A model generated the notes under the pieces. The model was not told where the DNA came from. It saw only the letters and a list, made by a program, of their open reading frames with translations, and did not search any database. A program made the translations under genes and the position numbers. From NCBI GenBank assembly GCA_023935145.1, contig CM043697.1, positions 56,244,001 to 56,308,000 of the forward strand: a stretch of 64,000 nt of DNA, read 5' to 3'. How positions within the stretch are numbered: position 1 is the first letter of the stretch; every line of letters starts with the position of its first letter. Shown here piece by piece: positions 22,470 through 33,480 of the stretch. Source of the stretch: Bretschneidera sinensis. Lineage: Eukaryota > Streptophyta > Magnoliopsida > Brassicales > Akaniaceae.

Positions 22470-23740
22470 ACCTTTTAAATGCTTTAAGGACTTATGATCG
22501 GTGTGAATCACGAACTCCTTAGGCCAAAGATAATGTTGCCATGTTTCCAATGCTCGAACCAACGCATAAAATTCTTTATCATAAGTAGGGTAGTTTAAAG
22601 CTGCTCCACTTAATTTCTCATTGAAATATGCGATTAGTCTTCCTCCTTACATAAGAACGTAGCTGATACCCAAACCTGAAGCATCACATTCAATTTAAAA
22701 TGTTTTAGTAAAATCAGTCAAAGCAAGTAAAGGAGCATGAGTTAATTTTTCTTTGATAAATTGGAATGCCTTCTCTTGCTCGTCTCCCCATTTAAATCCA
22801 ATGTTCTTCTTAATGACTTCGATAAGCGGTGCAGCAATACTGCTAAAGTCTTTCACGAACCTCTTGTAAAAACTAGCAAGTCCATGAAAACTATGAACTT
22901 GACCTACACTCGTGGGACTTAGCCATTCTTGAATCGCACGGATCTTCTCTTCATCAACCTGTATTCCTTGTGCACTCACAACAAAACCAAGAAACATAAG
23001 CTTATCGGTGCTAAAAGTGCACTTCTTCAAGTTAGCAAACAACTTCTCTTTTCTAAGCATATCCAAAACTGATTTTAAATGTACAAAATGATCATATAAG
23101 TTTGTGCTATAAATGATAATATCATCAAAATAAACAATAACGAATCCTCCTATAAAAGCTCGCAAAACATGGTTCATTAATCTCATGAAGGTACTTGGTG
23201 CATTTGTTAGTCCAAAATGTATAACTAACCACTCATATAAACCATATTTCGTTTTAAAAGCAGTTTTCCATTCATCACCCTCTTTAATTCTTATTTGATG
23301 ATATCCACTTTTTAAATCAATTTTAGAAAATACACAAGCACCATGCAGTTCATCTAGTATATCATCTAAGTGAGGAATAGGATGTCGATACTTTACTGTT
23401 ATATTGTTGACTGCTCAACAATCAACTCACATTCTCCACGTCCCATCCTTTTTAGGAACCAAAATCACCAGAACAACGCACGAACTCATGCTTTCTCTTA
23501 CGTATCACGTTTCCATCAATTCACTAACCTGTCTTTATAGCTTCTTTGTCTCCTCAGGATTGCTTCGATAGGTTGGTCGGTTTGGAATTGTAGCACCGGG
23601 CATGAAATCAATTTGATGTTCAATTGCTTGAATAGGAGGTAAGCCATGTGGAATCTCCTCAGGAAAGATATCATCAAACTCCTACAAAAGAGAAACAATA
23701 GAACTAGGCAAAGATGAGTTAAATTGGTTAGTGTTTAACA
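22470..23740 (-). pseudogene. Gypsy-1 reverse transcriptase and RNase H
   Basis: RT motifs on the minus strand include [39 protein letters not shown] and the active site YFDDIIIYS (about 23,110-23,136). RNase H follows with [39 protein letters not shown] and ENIVADALSRR. The longest intact piece is 22,695-23,186. Several stops and frameshifts separate the pieces. Confidence 0.9.
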
Positions 23741-23936
23741 CCTCTTTGTACAAAAGTACAATCATTGGCTGATTTAAAACCATCACTCTTTTTATTTCAC
23801 TTGCTCTAGTATAGAAATTTGTTTTTTCTCAATGGCCGAATCAGCTCTCTTATTTTCTCCCTTAATTTTTCTGGCCTCTGTCATTTTCCCTTTATGATTT
23901 TCATTTGTTCTCTTTTTCTCACTCTCTTTCGTTTGC

Positions 23937-24683
23937 TCACTTTTTTTTTTTTTTTTCCTGTAACATCACTTGATCTTCATAAACCTGCTTTGGTGTCAAA
24001 GAGACTAGAGTGATTGTTCTTTGATTGCTTACAAACGAATATTTGTTGGTGAAGCCATCATGCTTAACACGCTGATCGAATTGCCATGGCCGGCCTAGTA
24101 ACAAGTGTCCAGCTTGCATCAGAACTACATCACACAAAACTTCATCTTCATATTTTCCAATCCGAAAGGAAACTAACACCTGTTTTTTCACCCTCACTTC
24201 ACCACTTTCATTGAGCCATTGCAACACTGAAGGCCGAGAATGTTTAATTGTTGGCAGCCCCAATTTCTCAACCATTATAGTGCTAGCAATGTTAGTACAA
24301 CTACCTCCATCAATAATCACACTACATACCTTGTTTTGCACGTGGCATCTAGTATGAAAGATATTTTCTCTCTTCACTTTGTCATCTTCTTTGATTTGCA
24401 CACTTAAAGCTCTCATTGCAACCAACAATTCTCCTTGGGCAGCGTATCCCTCATCTTCAACCCTCTCTCCCCTAGGTTGAACTCTCTCCCTCCTACGCAT
24501 ATTAGGAGCATTTTGTTGCAGCCCCACATGTGCATTCTCTACCCGTTCTATCCGCTCATGAACCCGTTCCATCTCCATTCTCAATACTCTCCTTATCTCA
24601 CCCATTAAAGCCTCCATGAGCAACCTCAGATCACCCTCTTCCGACGTATCTTCGGAATTTTTTTTTTTCATGTTGTCTGACAT
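23937..24683 (-). pseudogene. Gypsy-1 shortened gag fused in frame to protease
   Basis: The likely start is MSDNMKKKN at 24,683. The first 100 or so residues are an Arg/Glu-rich gag N-terminus (ERVHERIERVENAHVGLQ). It then passes directly into the retropepsin region with VCSVIIDGGSCTNIAS (catalytic Asp near 24,309), LLLGRPWQFDQ and VKHDGFTNKYS. The capsid domain and zinc knuckle expected between them are absent although the frame stays open, so a clean internal deletion is inferred. It ends in a poly-Lys run from a long A tract. Confidence 0.82.
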
Positions 24684-25136
24684 GTTTGCTGCAAAAACAA
24701 AGTTAGAAAAAAAGAACAAGAAGACCTCACACACTCCCTCAAGTGTTTCACTCAAAGAATGAGTCACTCAATTTCACTCGTGTTTTTACACAAAACCAGA
24801 TTGGCTTTTACCCTCTTATGTGCTCACCACTTTTGACTTTTTCCACTCGTAATAATCCTCTATAGGTTCTTATCAAACTAACCAAACAAGTATCAAAGTT
24901 TCCAGCAACAATTCACCAGTAACTCACAAAGAAATCCAAATTTAAAGGCTAGAATACAAGGAAAACAAAGATAAGAAATTGAAACAATAATTGAAAGGAT
25001 TGAATCTAAATGTCACACTTTTTTTTTCACCTTTTTTTCTAAACTAGAAATTCGTTCTTTTTTTCTTTGAATTTCCACCTTTTTTTCACGTTTTTTTTTT
25101 AATCAAATCAAAACATAAACAAACCTACAACTAGAA

Positions 25137-25150
25137 GGCTCTGATACCAA
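25137..25150 (-). other. Gypsy-1 primer-binding site
   Basis: The minus strand reads ttggtatcagagcc one base after the 5' LTR end. This is complementary to the 3' end of plant initiator methionine tRNA. Confidence 0.85.
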
Positions 25151-25151
25151 C

Positions 25152-25914
25152 TAATATGATCCATGCCAAGAACTAAGAAATTGATGGATCAAGAACACTT
25201 CCAAGATTGTTTAGAAGCAGATTTATGTGAGACCGCGACCCATTGCTGATATTGAAGCAAGATCCTTGGTATAATGAAGACACCACAATCAATTATGGAA
25301 GGATTGATTGATAAGTCGAAGATGAACGCCACAGAGACTCCGATAAGTTCAGAAGTTCTAAAAGAACCAAAGTGAATTTTCTCTCAGAAGGTATAAATCA
25401 AATCTAAATTGTCTTATTCCAAAAAGCAAATAGCTATTTAAATACATGAGAATTCGTAACCAATTAGAAAAAGGAAACTAAAGAATAGGTTTCATACTAG
25501 AATTCTGGTAACCTAAAAGCCAAATAAGGAAAGTATCAAACTTGACATGCAAGCATTACAATTCAACAATTAAATTAATAAAGAAACATTTTAAGAAAAG
25601 GTAATAAGAAAAATTGTAGCCAGCCATTTTCCTTGATCAACCAACCAAAACGAGTAAGTCTCCATTTTTGGGAAACTAAGATTTTAATTCACAATCTTGA
25701 GTTGCTAGATTATTCCAAAGCTTGAATTATGGAAACCCATCCTTATGGATCACGTATAGCATCATCCTTGGGCCCCCAAAGATGGTTCTTAGCCCAAATG
25801 TGTTGAATTAGCCCATTGAGAGTTTCATTGAATCTTTTAGCTCGAGCCCTTATAACTGGACCAATTGGAACTTGAATAGGATCCGCCTCCCATTTGTTGG
25901 CCATGTCTTCATCA
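25152..25914 (-). repeat. Gypsy-1 5' LTR
   Basis: A 763-bp partner of 20,295-21,071. Its minus-strand start TGATGAAGACATGGCC still reads in frame with the coding C-terminus found in the related Gypsy-2 copy. Confidence 0.92.
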
Positions 25915-25919
25915 CTGAT

Positions 25920-26578
25920 AATTCAAAATTATGATCGTTTAAGACGCGGGACTTGGGCGTTTAATGCCCCAAATCTACCAAGTCAGTGTCAAATGGCTAT
26001 ATCGATTCAAAGCTCTATAAACCTACTTCAATGAGCATTTAAAACAAGAAGAGAAGACATTCAATTCACAAGCTAGCTTATTAATTGTCAAAAGGTTTGA
26101 AATATTTATTCTTAAGCCATTCTTCAAGCTTATTCTCTAAAGAGAGATATTGTTCATTTGTAAAAGCACTTATTGCTATCTCTTTGCCAGTTACTTTACA
26201 AAAAATTTCATTTATTGTAAAGAGAATGAGTTGGTATAACTCTTAGAGTGTTTAGGATTAAACACTTCATTGTAGCTTCCATGAGGAAAGGATCAGTTGT
26301 AACGTTTATACAACACTCATGAAGTTGTACGACTATAGTTTTAGTGGATTACTTCAAGGAGGTTCCTTGAAGAGGGTGGACGTAGGGTCGGAAGGAATTC
26401 AATATTGTCGAATCACTATAAACAGAGTTTGCACTTTCTATTCTTTAAACTCTTTACTTTCAAACATATTATTTGATTGGGTGTTTTGTGTATTTAACTG
26501 TTTAAAAATTTGCTAGTTAATCATCAAAAGTTTTTAAAACCCAATTCACCCCTTTTTAGGTTTGAACCTCGGTTTACA
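25920..26578 (+). repeat. Copia-A 5' LTR, second part
   Basis: It continues the LTR after Gypsy-1 and aligns with 45,470-46,132. It contains a TATA box (tctataaac, 26,014-26,022) and ends in ggtttaca. Confidence 0.92.
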
Positions 26579-26580
26579 AT

Positions 26581-26592
26581 TGGTATCAGAGC
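26581..26592 (+). other. Copia-A primer-binding site
   Basis: tggtatcagagc, two bases after the LTR, is complementary to initiator methionine tRNA, the usual primer for plant Copia elements. Confidence 0.9.
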
Positions 26593-26633
26593 CTCGAACT
26601 CAATTTCAAGCTTAAAATCCTTGAGTTGATCAG

Positions 26634-28615
26634 ATGGCATCAAATAGCTATACCAAAGGGCATTCCTATACTATGCCTCCTTTGTTTAATGGCTCCAACT
26701 ATAACTATTGGAAAAATAGAATGAAAATATTTGTCTAAGGACAAGATTTCAATCTATGGAAAGTCATTGAGGAAGGACCTAGAATTCATATAAAGGAAAC
26801 AACTATTGGAAAAATCAATCATACAATGCCTAAACTCAAAACTAAGTTTAATGAAGAGGATTGTAGAATGATTTCTCTAATTAGTAGAACGATTAGTATT
26901 TTATATTGTGCTTTAGATATTTCCGAGTATAATAAAGTTTTGCATGTGTTTCAGCTAAGGAGATATGAGACAAACTACAAGTCACATAAGAGGGCGCTAG
27001 CGAAGTCAAAAAATATAAAATCTATATGCTAGTGTACGAGTATGAATCTTTCAAAATGTCTCCTAACGAAAAAATTTCTCAAATGCGCTCACGTTTCACC
27101 ACTATTGTTAACGGCTTAAAGCTTCTTGGTAGGAACATTGAGGAGTTTGAACTAACAAGGAAGATCTTAAGATCTCTTCCATCCACTTGGAAAGTAAAGA
27201 AAATGGCCATTATAGAGGCCAAAGATCTTGACAAACTTGATGTCGAAACACTTCTCGGATCATTATTGACATATGAGATGGAGGAAATGAATCCCGTTGT
27301 CAATGATGATGAGAAGAAGAAAAAGATGATTGCTCTGAAAGCCTCTACAAGCAACAAAGAGGAAGATTAAGAAGAAGAGGATGAGAGCAGTGAAGAAGAT
27401 GGTGAGATGGCTCTAATCATGAAAAGGTTTCACAAGTTCTTGAAAAAGAGCAAGAAACCTTACACAAGAGATTCCACTCCAAAAAGGGAACCTCTTGTGT
27501 GTTATAGTTGCAAGAAGCCCGACCACATCAAGGCTGATTGTCTAACAACGAGTAAACCATACAAGAGCTTTAAAAAGAAAGCTATGATTGCAACCACATG
27601 GAATGATGACGAAGAAGAAGAATCTTCGGATAATGAGGTCGGATACGAAGAGATTGCCAACCTATGCTTGATGGTAATCGATGATGAGAATCAGGTATCA
27701 ACTTCTTCCCCTTCTAATAATAAAAATTTTAGTAGTAGTGACGAGTTAATTGAAGTTATAAATGAGATGCATGAAGAATTGTAGAAATTCGATTATAAAA
27801 ATGTGGCTCTCAAGAAGGAAGTTTCATCTCTTTCTAAAGAGAGGGAGGGCTTAAAGAAAGAAAAAGAAAAACTATCTTCCATGCTTTATAACTCTTCACA
27901 AGATTTTCTAAAAAATGAAAATGATATTCTAAAGAAGAAAATAATGGATTTGAATAGCACTATATCTAGACTTATGCTTGGAAAAGAAAATCTAGATGAA
28001 GTGTTATCTAGTCAAAGGTTAAATGGAGGAAAATCTGACTTGGGTTATTCTCCATTGGGCAAGCAAAAGTCTAAAGAGACTTTGTTCATGTAAACAACAT
28101 GTTTGAATGAAGCCTCTACTTCTAAGACCTCTAGCAAGATCAAAAGTACTCTTTCAACAAATGCTAGTAAGTCTAAGAATGTGAATTAAATTCTAATGTA
28201 TATACTAGAACTAAGCATCCTAGAAATACTCATGCATATATGTATGCTTATTCAAGAAATGCGCTAGGAATGATCATTCAAGAAATGCAAATGCTAGAAA
28301 TGATCATTCAAGAAATACATATACTAGAAATACACATCCTAGGAATTACCATTATGTGTATTCTAGAAATAATATGTATGATCACACCACAAGTGCACAT
28401 CCTAGGAGCTACCATCATAAATTTCCTAGTAATAACATGCATGTTCATAACTTTAATCATAGAAACATGTATCCTAGGAATACTTATCCAGGGAACTATA
28501 GACATGCACAATTAAAAAATCCTAGAAATTTCAATAACTATTATTCTACAATTATGCATCATCAAGATGTCTATAATTATAGAGCACCTTATAATGTTAA
28601 GAAGGTATGGGTCCT
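26634..28615 (+). pseudogene. Copia-A gag, interrupted by Athila-1
   Basis: Gag forms the virus-like particle that packages the element RNA. The likely start is MASNSYTKGHSY at 26,634, followed by FNGSNYNYWKNRMKIF. The capsid core continues at 27,026-27,370 (MSPNEKISQMRSRF, LRSLPSTWKVKKMAI). The zinc knuckle CYSCKKPDHIKADC is at 27,500-27,541. Next come an acidic stretch and a heptad-rich coiled-coil region (27,800-28,090), then a repeat-rich tail. At least five stops or frameshifts break it (for example at 26,735, 27,368 and 27,782). Athila-1 inserts after KKVWVL (28,615). Confidence 0.9.
28190..28560 (+). repeat. Degenerate short tandem repeats in the Copia-A gag tail
   Basis: Units such as caagaaatgc, ctagaaatac and catcctagga recur every 15-30 bases. 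In the gag frame they encode repeated (A/P)RN(T/A)-type peptides rich in Asn, His, Tyr and Arg. They lie between the zinc knuckle and the protease, where SIRE-type gag tails are often low in complexity. Confidence 0.65.
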
Positions 28616-29923
28616 TGATGAGAGTCATAAAATGCATCTCAACAGTGCTTATTTGTTAGCATTTTAGGATTAATCTAGGTTTAAATTGCACTTTTATACC
28701 TTAACAACTCTAAAGTGATATTCTTGGATTGTTGATCTATTTTGATGCATTTTCAGGTACTTTGAATCCAAAAAAGGTGGAAAGCTATCATAGCTTAAAG
28801 CACAATGCTTCGATACACATCAGAGTGAAGGCATGGTTGCGGAAGGACAAAATAAGGAGAAACCAAGTCTTTAGTGTGTGCGCTGCGGCCTAAAAAGTCT
28901 AAGGTTTGGCCTCCAGAACCATGCCCAGAACCTTGCAAAATCCAGAAGAAGACCATTAGTGTGCGCCGCGACCTGGACTAGGTTGAGCTGTGGCTTGGCA
29001 GGTTGAGCCACGGCCTGGACCAATCTTGGCTGTGGTCTACAGAATCATGAAGAAAACCACAAAATCCTGAGCCGCGGTGCGAGCTCGATGCTTTGTTTCC
29101 GAGTCACGACTTAATTAGGGTTTTAATGATAGTTTAAACCTGAAAACACCCTTGGACCTTTTGTATTATAAATAGCATTAAGGCTGGAAAACTCAAGAAG
29201 GCTGCCACATTCTCCCCCATCAAAGTGTTCAAGATTGAACCCCATGGCCAACTAATTTCCAAGCAAGGCGAAGGGATGAATCCCTAGGTGTAGTTGTTCT
29301 TATTTTCCATTATTGATTTAATTGCAGTTTGGACTTATTGTCAAAACATTGTTATGATTTACTCTTTGATTTAATTAGAAGATTTTCTCTTAAATCCGGT
29401 GATTGTATCTTTCTCCTCGATACAAGTCTAGTCATATTCTTCTTATGTCAAGATTGTTGGATGTGATTGAGTCCAGTAAATTTATCTTTTAGGTTTGTCC
29501 ATTACTGTGATATTGTCATTAAGATATATTGTCGTTTCTTGATAAATCTATGGATAGGTCATGTGTGCTTAAATCGAAAGTAAAGAGTAATTCATATCAA
29601 TTACATTAAGGTTTACATGTGCTTTGATTGAATATTTACCGATTGCTTGTTTGGGATGTGAAACTAGTAATCGAGATAAAACCAATTGAATTGAGATTGG
29701 AATAAGGAACGAATCTAGGGAGGATTCCCAGACCCTTGTTGTTTCTCTATTATATTCTTCAATCTATTTACACAATTTTCTCACATTATCAAAACTCAGA
29801 TTTTCTTACTTGATCTTTATCGTTCATATTAAGGTTTACACTTTTCCTTTGTAGTTTGCTTTTCTTCATGGGATCGACACCTCAACTATACACAATAACT
29901 GCGTATTAGTTTGAGTGTAATCA
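28616..29923 (+). repeat. Athila-1 5' LTR
   Basis: A 1,308-bp LTR starting tgatgagagtcat and ending gtaatca. A TATA box (tataaata) lies at 29,167-29,174. Relative to the 3' LTR it lacks 27 bases directly after the TATA box but retains about 18 bases near 29,860 that the 3' copy has lost. Confidence 0.93.
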
Positions 29924-29926
29924 AAT

Positions 29927-29946
29927 TTTGGTGCCGTTGCCGGGGA
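29927..29946 (+). other. Athila-1 primer-binding site
   Basis: ttggtgccgttgccgggga follows the LTR after a few bases. Apart from one change it matches the tRNA-Asp complement used by Athila/Tat elements (tggcgccgttgccgggga, intact form in Athila-2). Confidence 0.85.
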
Positions 29947-30079
29947 AACACGCTTACGAACAAGGAATATTTTCAACTTTGAGACAAGACATTAATATTG
30001 TTCCTTTCTCTAAGTTATGATTTTTTATTTTCTTTTATTATTCTATTTTATTTATTTCCCTTTTTAACTCATTTGGTGT

Positions 30080-31560
30080 ATGCTTAGACCGAGAGATTCG
30101 TGAGGTAGGTTCATTAGCGGACCCGAAATAGAGTTACCCTCTCCTTCCACGTCCGTTAGTGAAACCTTGCCTAGATCAACTTATAGTGCACCCCCAAACA
30201 AGAATTTAGAGGATTTTAACATAGCTGATAATCCCAATGAGAATGTTGCTAGGACACTTAAGGATTACTTGCTTCCTAGCCGAACAACCACACCATCATG
30301 CATCATGTTTCCAACTAATACTCGCCAGTAAGATTTTAAAACAGGGATGATACAATTACTCCCCACATTCTATAGCTTGGAAAATGAAAACCCATATGTA
30401 CACATTAGGGAGTTTGAGGAAGTAGTTGCGACTTTTCATAGTCAAGATACAATTGATGACATCGTGAGACTCAAGTTTTTTCCTTTCACTTTGAAAGATA
30501 AAGTTAAGAGTTGGCTATACTCGCTGAGACCACAATCTATTGGGTCATGGAATGAGATGACTCAGGTCTTCTTTAATAAATACTTCCCTCAACATAAGAC
30601 TAATGCTTTAAAAAGGCAAATCTCCACCTTTGCACAAAAGGACAATGAGACTTTGTATCAGTCTTGCGAGAAATTTAAAGAGTATTGAGTATGTGTCCTC
30701 ACCATGGGTATGAGAATTGGCGCTTAGTGAGCTATTTTTATGAGGGACTTACATATAGAGAGCACCAATTTGTAGAGATGATGTGCAATGGTGAATTTTT
30801 ACATAAAAATCCTGATGAGGCCATAAAATACCTCAATGAGCTTGCTGAAAAAGCTCACACTTGGACTGGGCCTAGTGCTACTGAAAGCATAAATAGGTCA
30901 CTACCTGTAGGAAACCCCACTGGTGGTGGAATTTAGCATCTTAGGGAAGAGGACAACCTAAAGGCTAAGGTTGAGATGCTCACTAGGGAGTTAGATGCGT
31001 TAAAGACTAAAGGCTCAAAGCTAACACACGTAGCTAATCAAGCCGAATCTTTGGAACCATGTTTTGTGTGTGGCAGGGTAGGCCATCAAGCCTAAGAGTG
31101 TCCCCCATTTGCTGATATGAGAGGGATATATGAGGAACAATGTAATGCCTTAGGCATGTACAATAAGCCTTTCACACCATTCTCTAATACCTATAATCCG
31201 GGATGGTGCAATCACCTCAATTTCAGCTGAAAGTCTGAAAACCAGTAGCTTACACAACCCTCTAGATCATATCCTGCACCATATCAGGCACCCTCATCCT
31301 TTAGGAGTTCTTTAGAAGATATTTTGCATGCTTTCATTAAGGCACAAGGTAAGACAAACCAAAGATGTGAATCATTAATTACACAGGTTGTTGAAGAGAA
31401 CAAGGAAATAAGGAGCCAAGTGTCCAAATTGATAGGCTTCTTGAGTGTGAATGAGCGAGGTAAGTTCCCTTCTCAAGCTTAGTCCACACCCCATGGTCAA
31501 CACATGGCACAAGAAAATTTGAAAGATGTGAATGCCATTGTGACAAGAAGTGGTAAGTCA
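30080..31560 (+). pseudogene. Athila-1 gag
   Basis: The frame begins MLRPRDS at 30,080 and meets a stop at once (TGA at 30,101, where Athila-2 reads CGA). The retrotransposon gag capsid region follows: MIQLLPTFYSLENENPYVH, KFFPFTLKDKVKSWLYSL, QVFFNKYFP, GLTYREHQFVEMM (30,347-30,936, with a shift near 30,685). The zinc knuckle CFVCGRVGHQA-x-EC, with a stop at x, lies at about 31,060-31,100. The tail is Pro/Gln/Ser-rich. Gag packages the RNA into particles in the cytoplasm. Confidence 0.88.
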
Positions 31561-31849
31561 TTACACATTCCAACAACAAACAAATCTTAGGATGTTGTCA
31601 AGGTAGTAGTGATGCTGAGCTGCCCAAGGACCCTGAGGTTACCAAGAGCCCTATTAAGGTACCATTCCCTCAAGCCTTAAAATCAAACAAGAAAAATCTG
31701 GACCTAAACAATGAAATCCTAGAGAACCTAAGGCAAGTAAAACTTAATCTTCCTCTTTTACATGTGATTAAACAAGTTCCTACTTATGCAAAAGTTCTCA
31801 AGGATTTGTATACAATTAAGAGGAAACACCATGTAAAGAAAATGACATT

Positions 31850-32520
31850 CCTAACAGAGAAAGCTAGTGCTTTAATTGAGCAAAGGATTCCCCCCCAAAT
31901 ACTAGGATCCTGGCTATCCAACCATTGCATTTAGCATTTGAAATCATGAGGTTGGACAAGCATTGCTAGATTTAGGAGCTAGTGTAAATCTGATGTCATT
32001 TTCTATTTATTTGCAGCTGGGTTTGGGAGAAATAAAACCAACCGCTGTGGTATTGCAATTGGCTGACCATTCAGTCAAAGTACCCCAGGGTGTGGTAGAG
32101 GATGTTCTAATTCAAATTGATAAATTTTATTATCTTGTTGATTTCCTAATCCTTGATACTACTTCTGCTATTGATACTAACTCTAAAATTCTTTTAATTT
32201 TGGGTAGACCTTTCCTTGCTACTGCAAATGCTCTTATTAATTATAGGAATGGGCTTATGAAGCTGTCCTTTGGAAACATGACCCTAGAGGTGAACATCTT
32301 CAATGTTGCAAAACAGCTAGAAGATGATAACGAGAGCCACTAGTTATACATGATTGAGTCACTCATCGATAGGGGAGTTTCTATAGCTCATGATTTTGAT
32401 CATCTTGAGTATTTTCTTGTTAATTATGAGTTTGATTATATTAATGATAAATTTGATGTAATTGATATTTGTGCTATTTTTGATAAATCTCAGGATTATG
32501 GCACTCGAGCATAGCAACCG
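31850..32520 (+). pseudogene. Athila-1 aspartic protease
   Basis: The Athila-type retropepsin signature LLDLGASVNLM is at about 31,960-31,992, with DLG where many proteases have DTG or DSG. It continues with DVLIQIDKFYY, ILGRPFLATANALINYRNG and FNVAKQ. The open part is 31,963-32,343 and a stop (tag, 32,341) follows the ESH codons. The downstream linker to RT is preserved but contains a further stop near 32,512. Confidence 0.88.
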
Positions 32521-32532
32521 AAGTTTGAGGAG

Positions 32533-33480
32533 TTGCCTGAAAGAAGTGAGAAACAAATCCCCTCAAGTGTGGAAGCACCCAAAGTTGAATTGAAGCCTCT
32601 GCCTAAGGGTTTAAAGCATGTTTTCCTCAGTACAGGTGATACTTTTCCTGTTATTATCTCATCTGAATTGTCTGAGTCTCAAGGTGAGAAATTAATTCGG
32701 ACCCTAAATGAACATAAATCAGCCTTAGGTTGGAGCATGGCTGATTTAAAAGGTATTAGTCCCCTGATCTATTCTCATAAGATAAATTTAGGTGAAAGAA
32801 CTAGCCCTTGTGGAGATCCCCAGCGTAAGCTTAACCCCATTTTGAAAGAAGTGGTGAAAAATGAAGTGTTGAAACTATTAGATGCGAGAATTATATATCC
32901 CATAGCTGATAGTAAATGGGTAAGTCCTACACAAGTTGTTCCTAAAAAGTCCGGTGTCACTATGGTGAAGAATCACCTAGGAGAGTTAGTCCCTATAAAA
33001 CTTGTGACTAGTTGGCGAATGTGCATTGATTACAGAAAATTAAATGCTGCCACTCGGAAAGACCATTTCCCATTCCCTTTTATCGATCATATTCTTGAGC
33101 GTGTAGCTGATCATCCTTTTTATTGTTTCTTAGATGGTTATTATGGTTATTATCAAATTAAAATCGCATTAGAAGACTAGGATAAAACCACTTTTACTTG
33201 TCCCTTTGGTATTTATGCTTTTTGTAGAATGCCATTTGGATTGTGTAATGCACCTGCTACTGTTCAACGTTGCATGATGAGCATTTTTAGTGACATGGTT
33301 GAAAATTGCATGGAAGTTTTTATGGATGACTTGACTGTTTTTGGATCTTCATTTGATGCATGCTTATTAAATTTAGAGAGAGTATTAATTTGTTGTGAGG
33401 AGAAGGAATTAGTTTTAAATTGGGAAAAATGTGATTCCATGGTACTTCAGGTATTGTCTTAGGGCATATTGTTTCTTCTA
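32533..33480 (+). pseudogene. Athila-1 reverse transcriptase
   Basis: RT motifs appear in order: TQVVPKKSGVTMV, SWRMCIDYRKLNAATRKDHF, FYCFLDGYYGYYQIKIA, then a stop (33,178-33,180), FGLCNAPATVQRCMMSIFSD and the catalytic FMDD (33,319-33,330). A one-base deletion near 33,444, recognised against Athila-2, shifts the frame at the GIVLGHI region. Confidence 0.9.

Larger units (their letters stand above)
20295..25914 (-). mobile_element. Gypsy-1, chromovirus-type retrotransposon nested in the Copia-A LTR
   Basis: A 5,620-bp minus-strand element flanked by TSD CTGAT (20,290-20,294 and 25,915-25,919). The LTRs are 20,295-21,071 (3') and 25,152-25,914 (5'). A PBS for initiator Met tRNA sits next to the 5' LTR and a clean polypurine tract next to the 3' LTR. 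Between them, reading leftwards, are a shortened gag joined to protease, then RT, RNase H and integrase, all with stops or frameshifts. RT and integrase resemble plant chromoviruses of the CRM/Reina type; I do not see a clear chromodomain and cannot fix the clade. Confidence 0.92.

Noticed and set aside
26579..26595. Short tRNA-like matches at element starts
   Set aside because: These are primer-binding sites complementary to tRNA 3' ends, not tRNA genes; no cloverleaf surrounds them.
27079..27357. Minus-strand frame across Copia-A gag
   Set aside because: Antisense shadow of the gag frame at 27,026-27,370, which has recognisable gag motifs.
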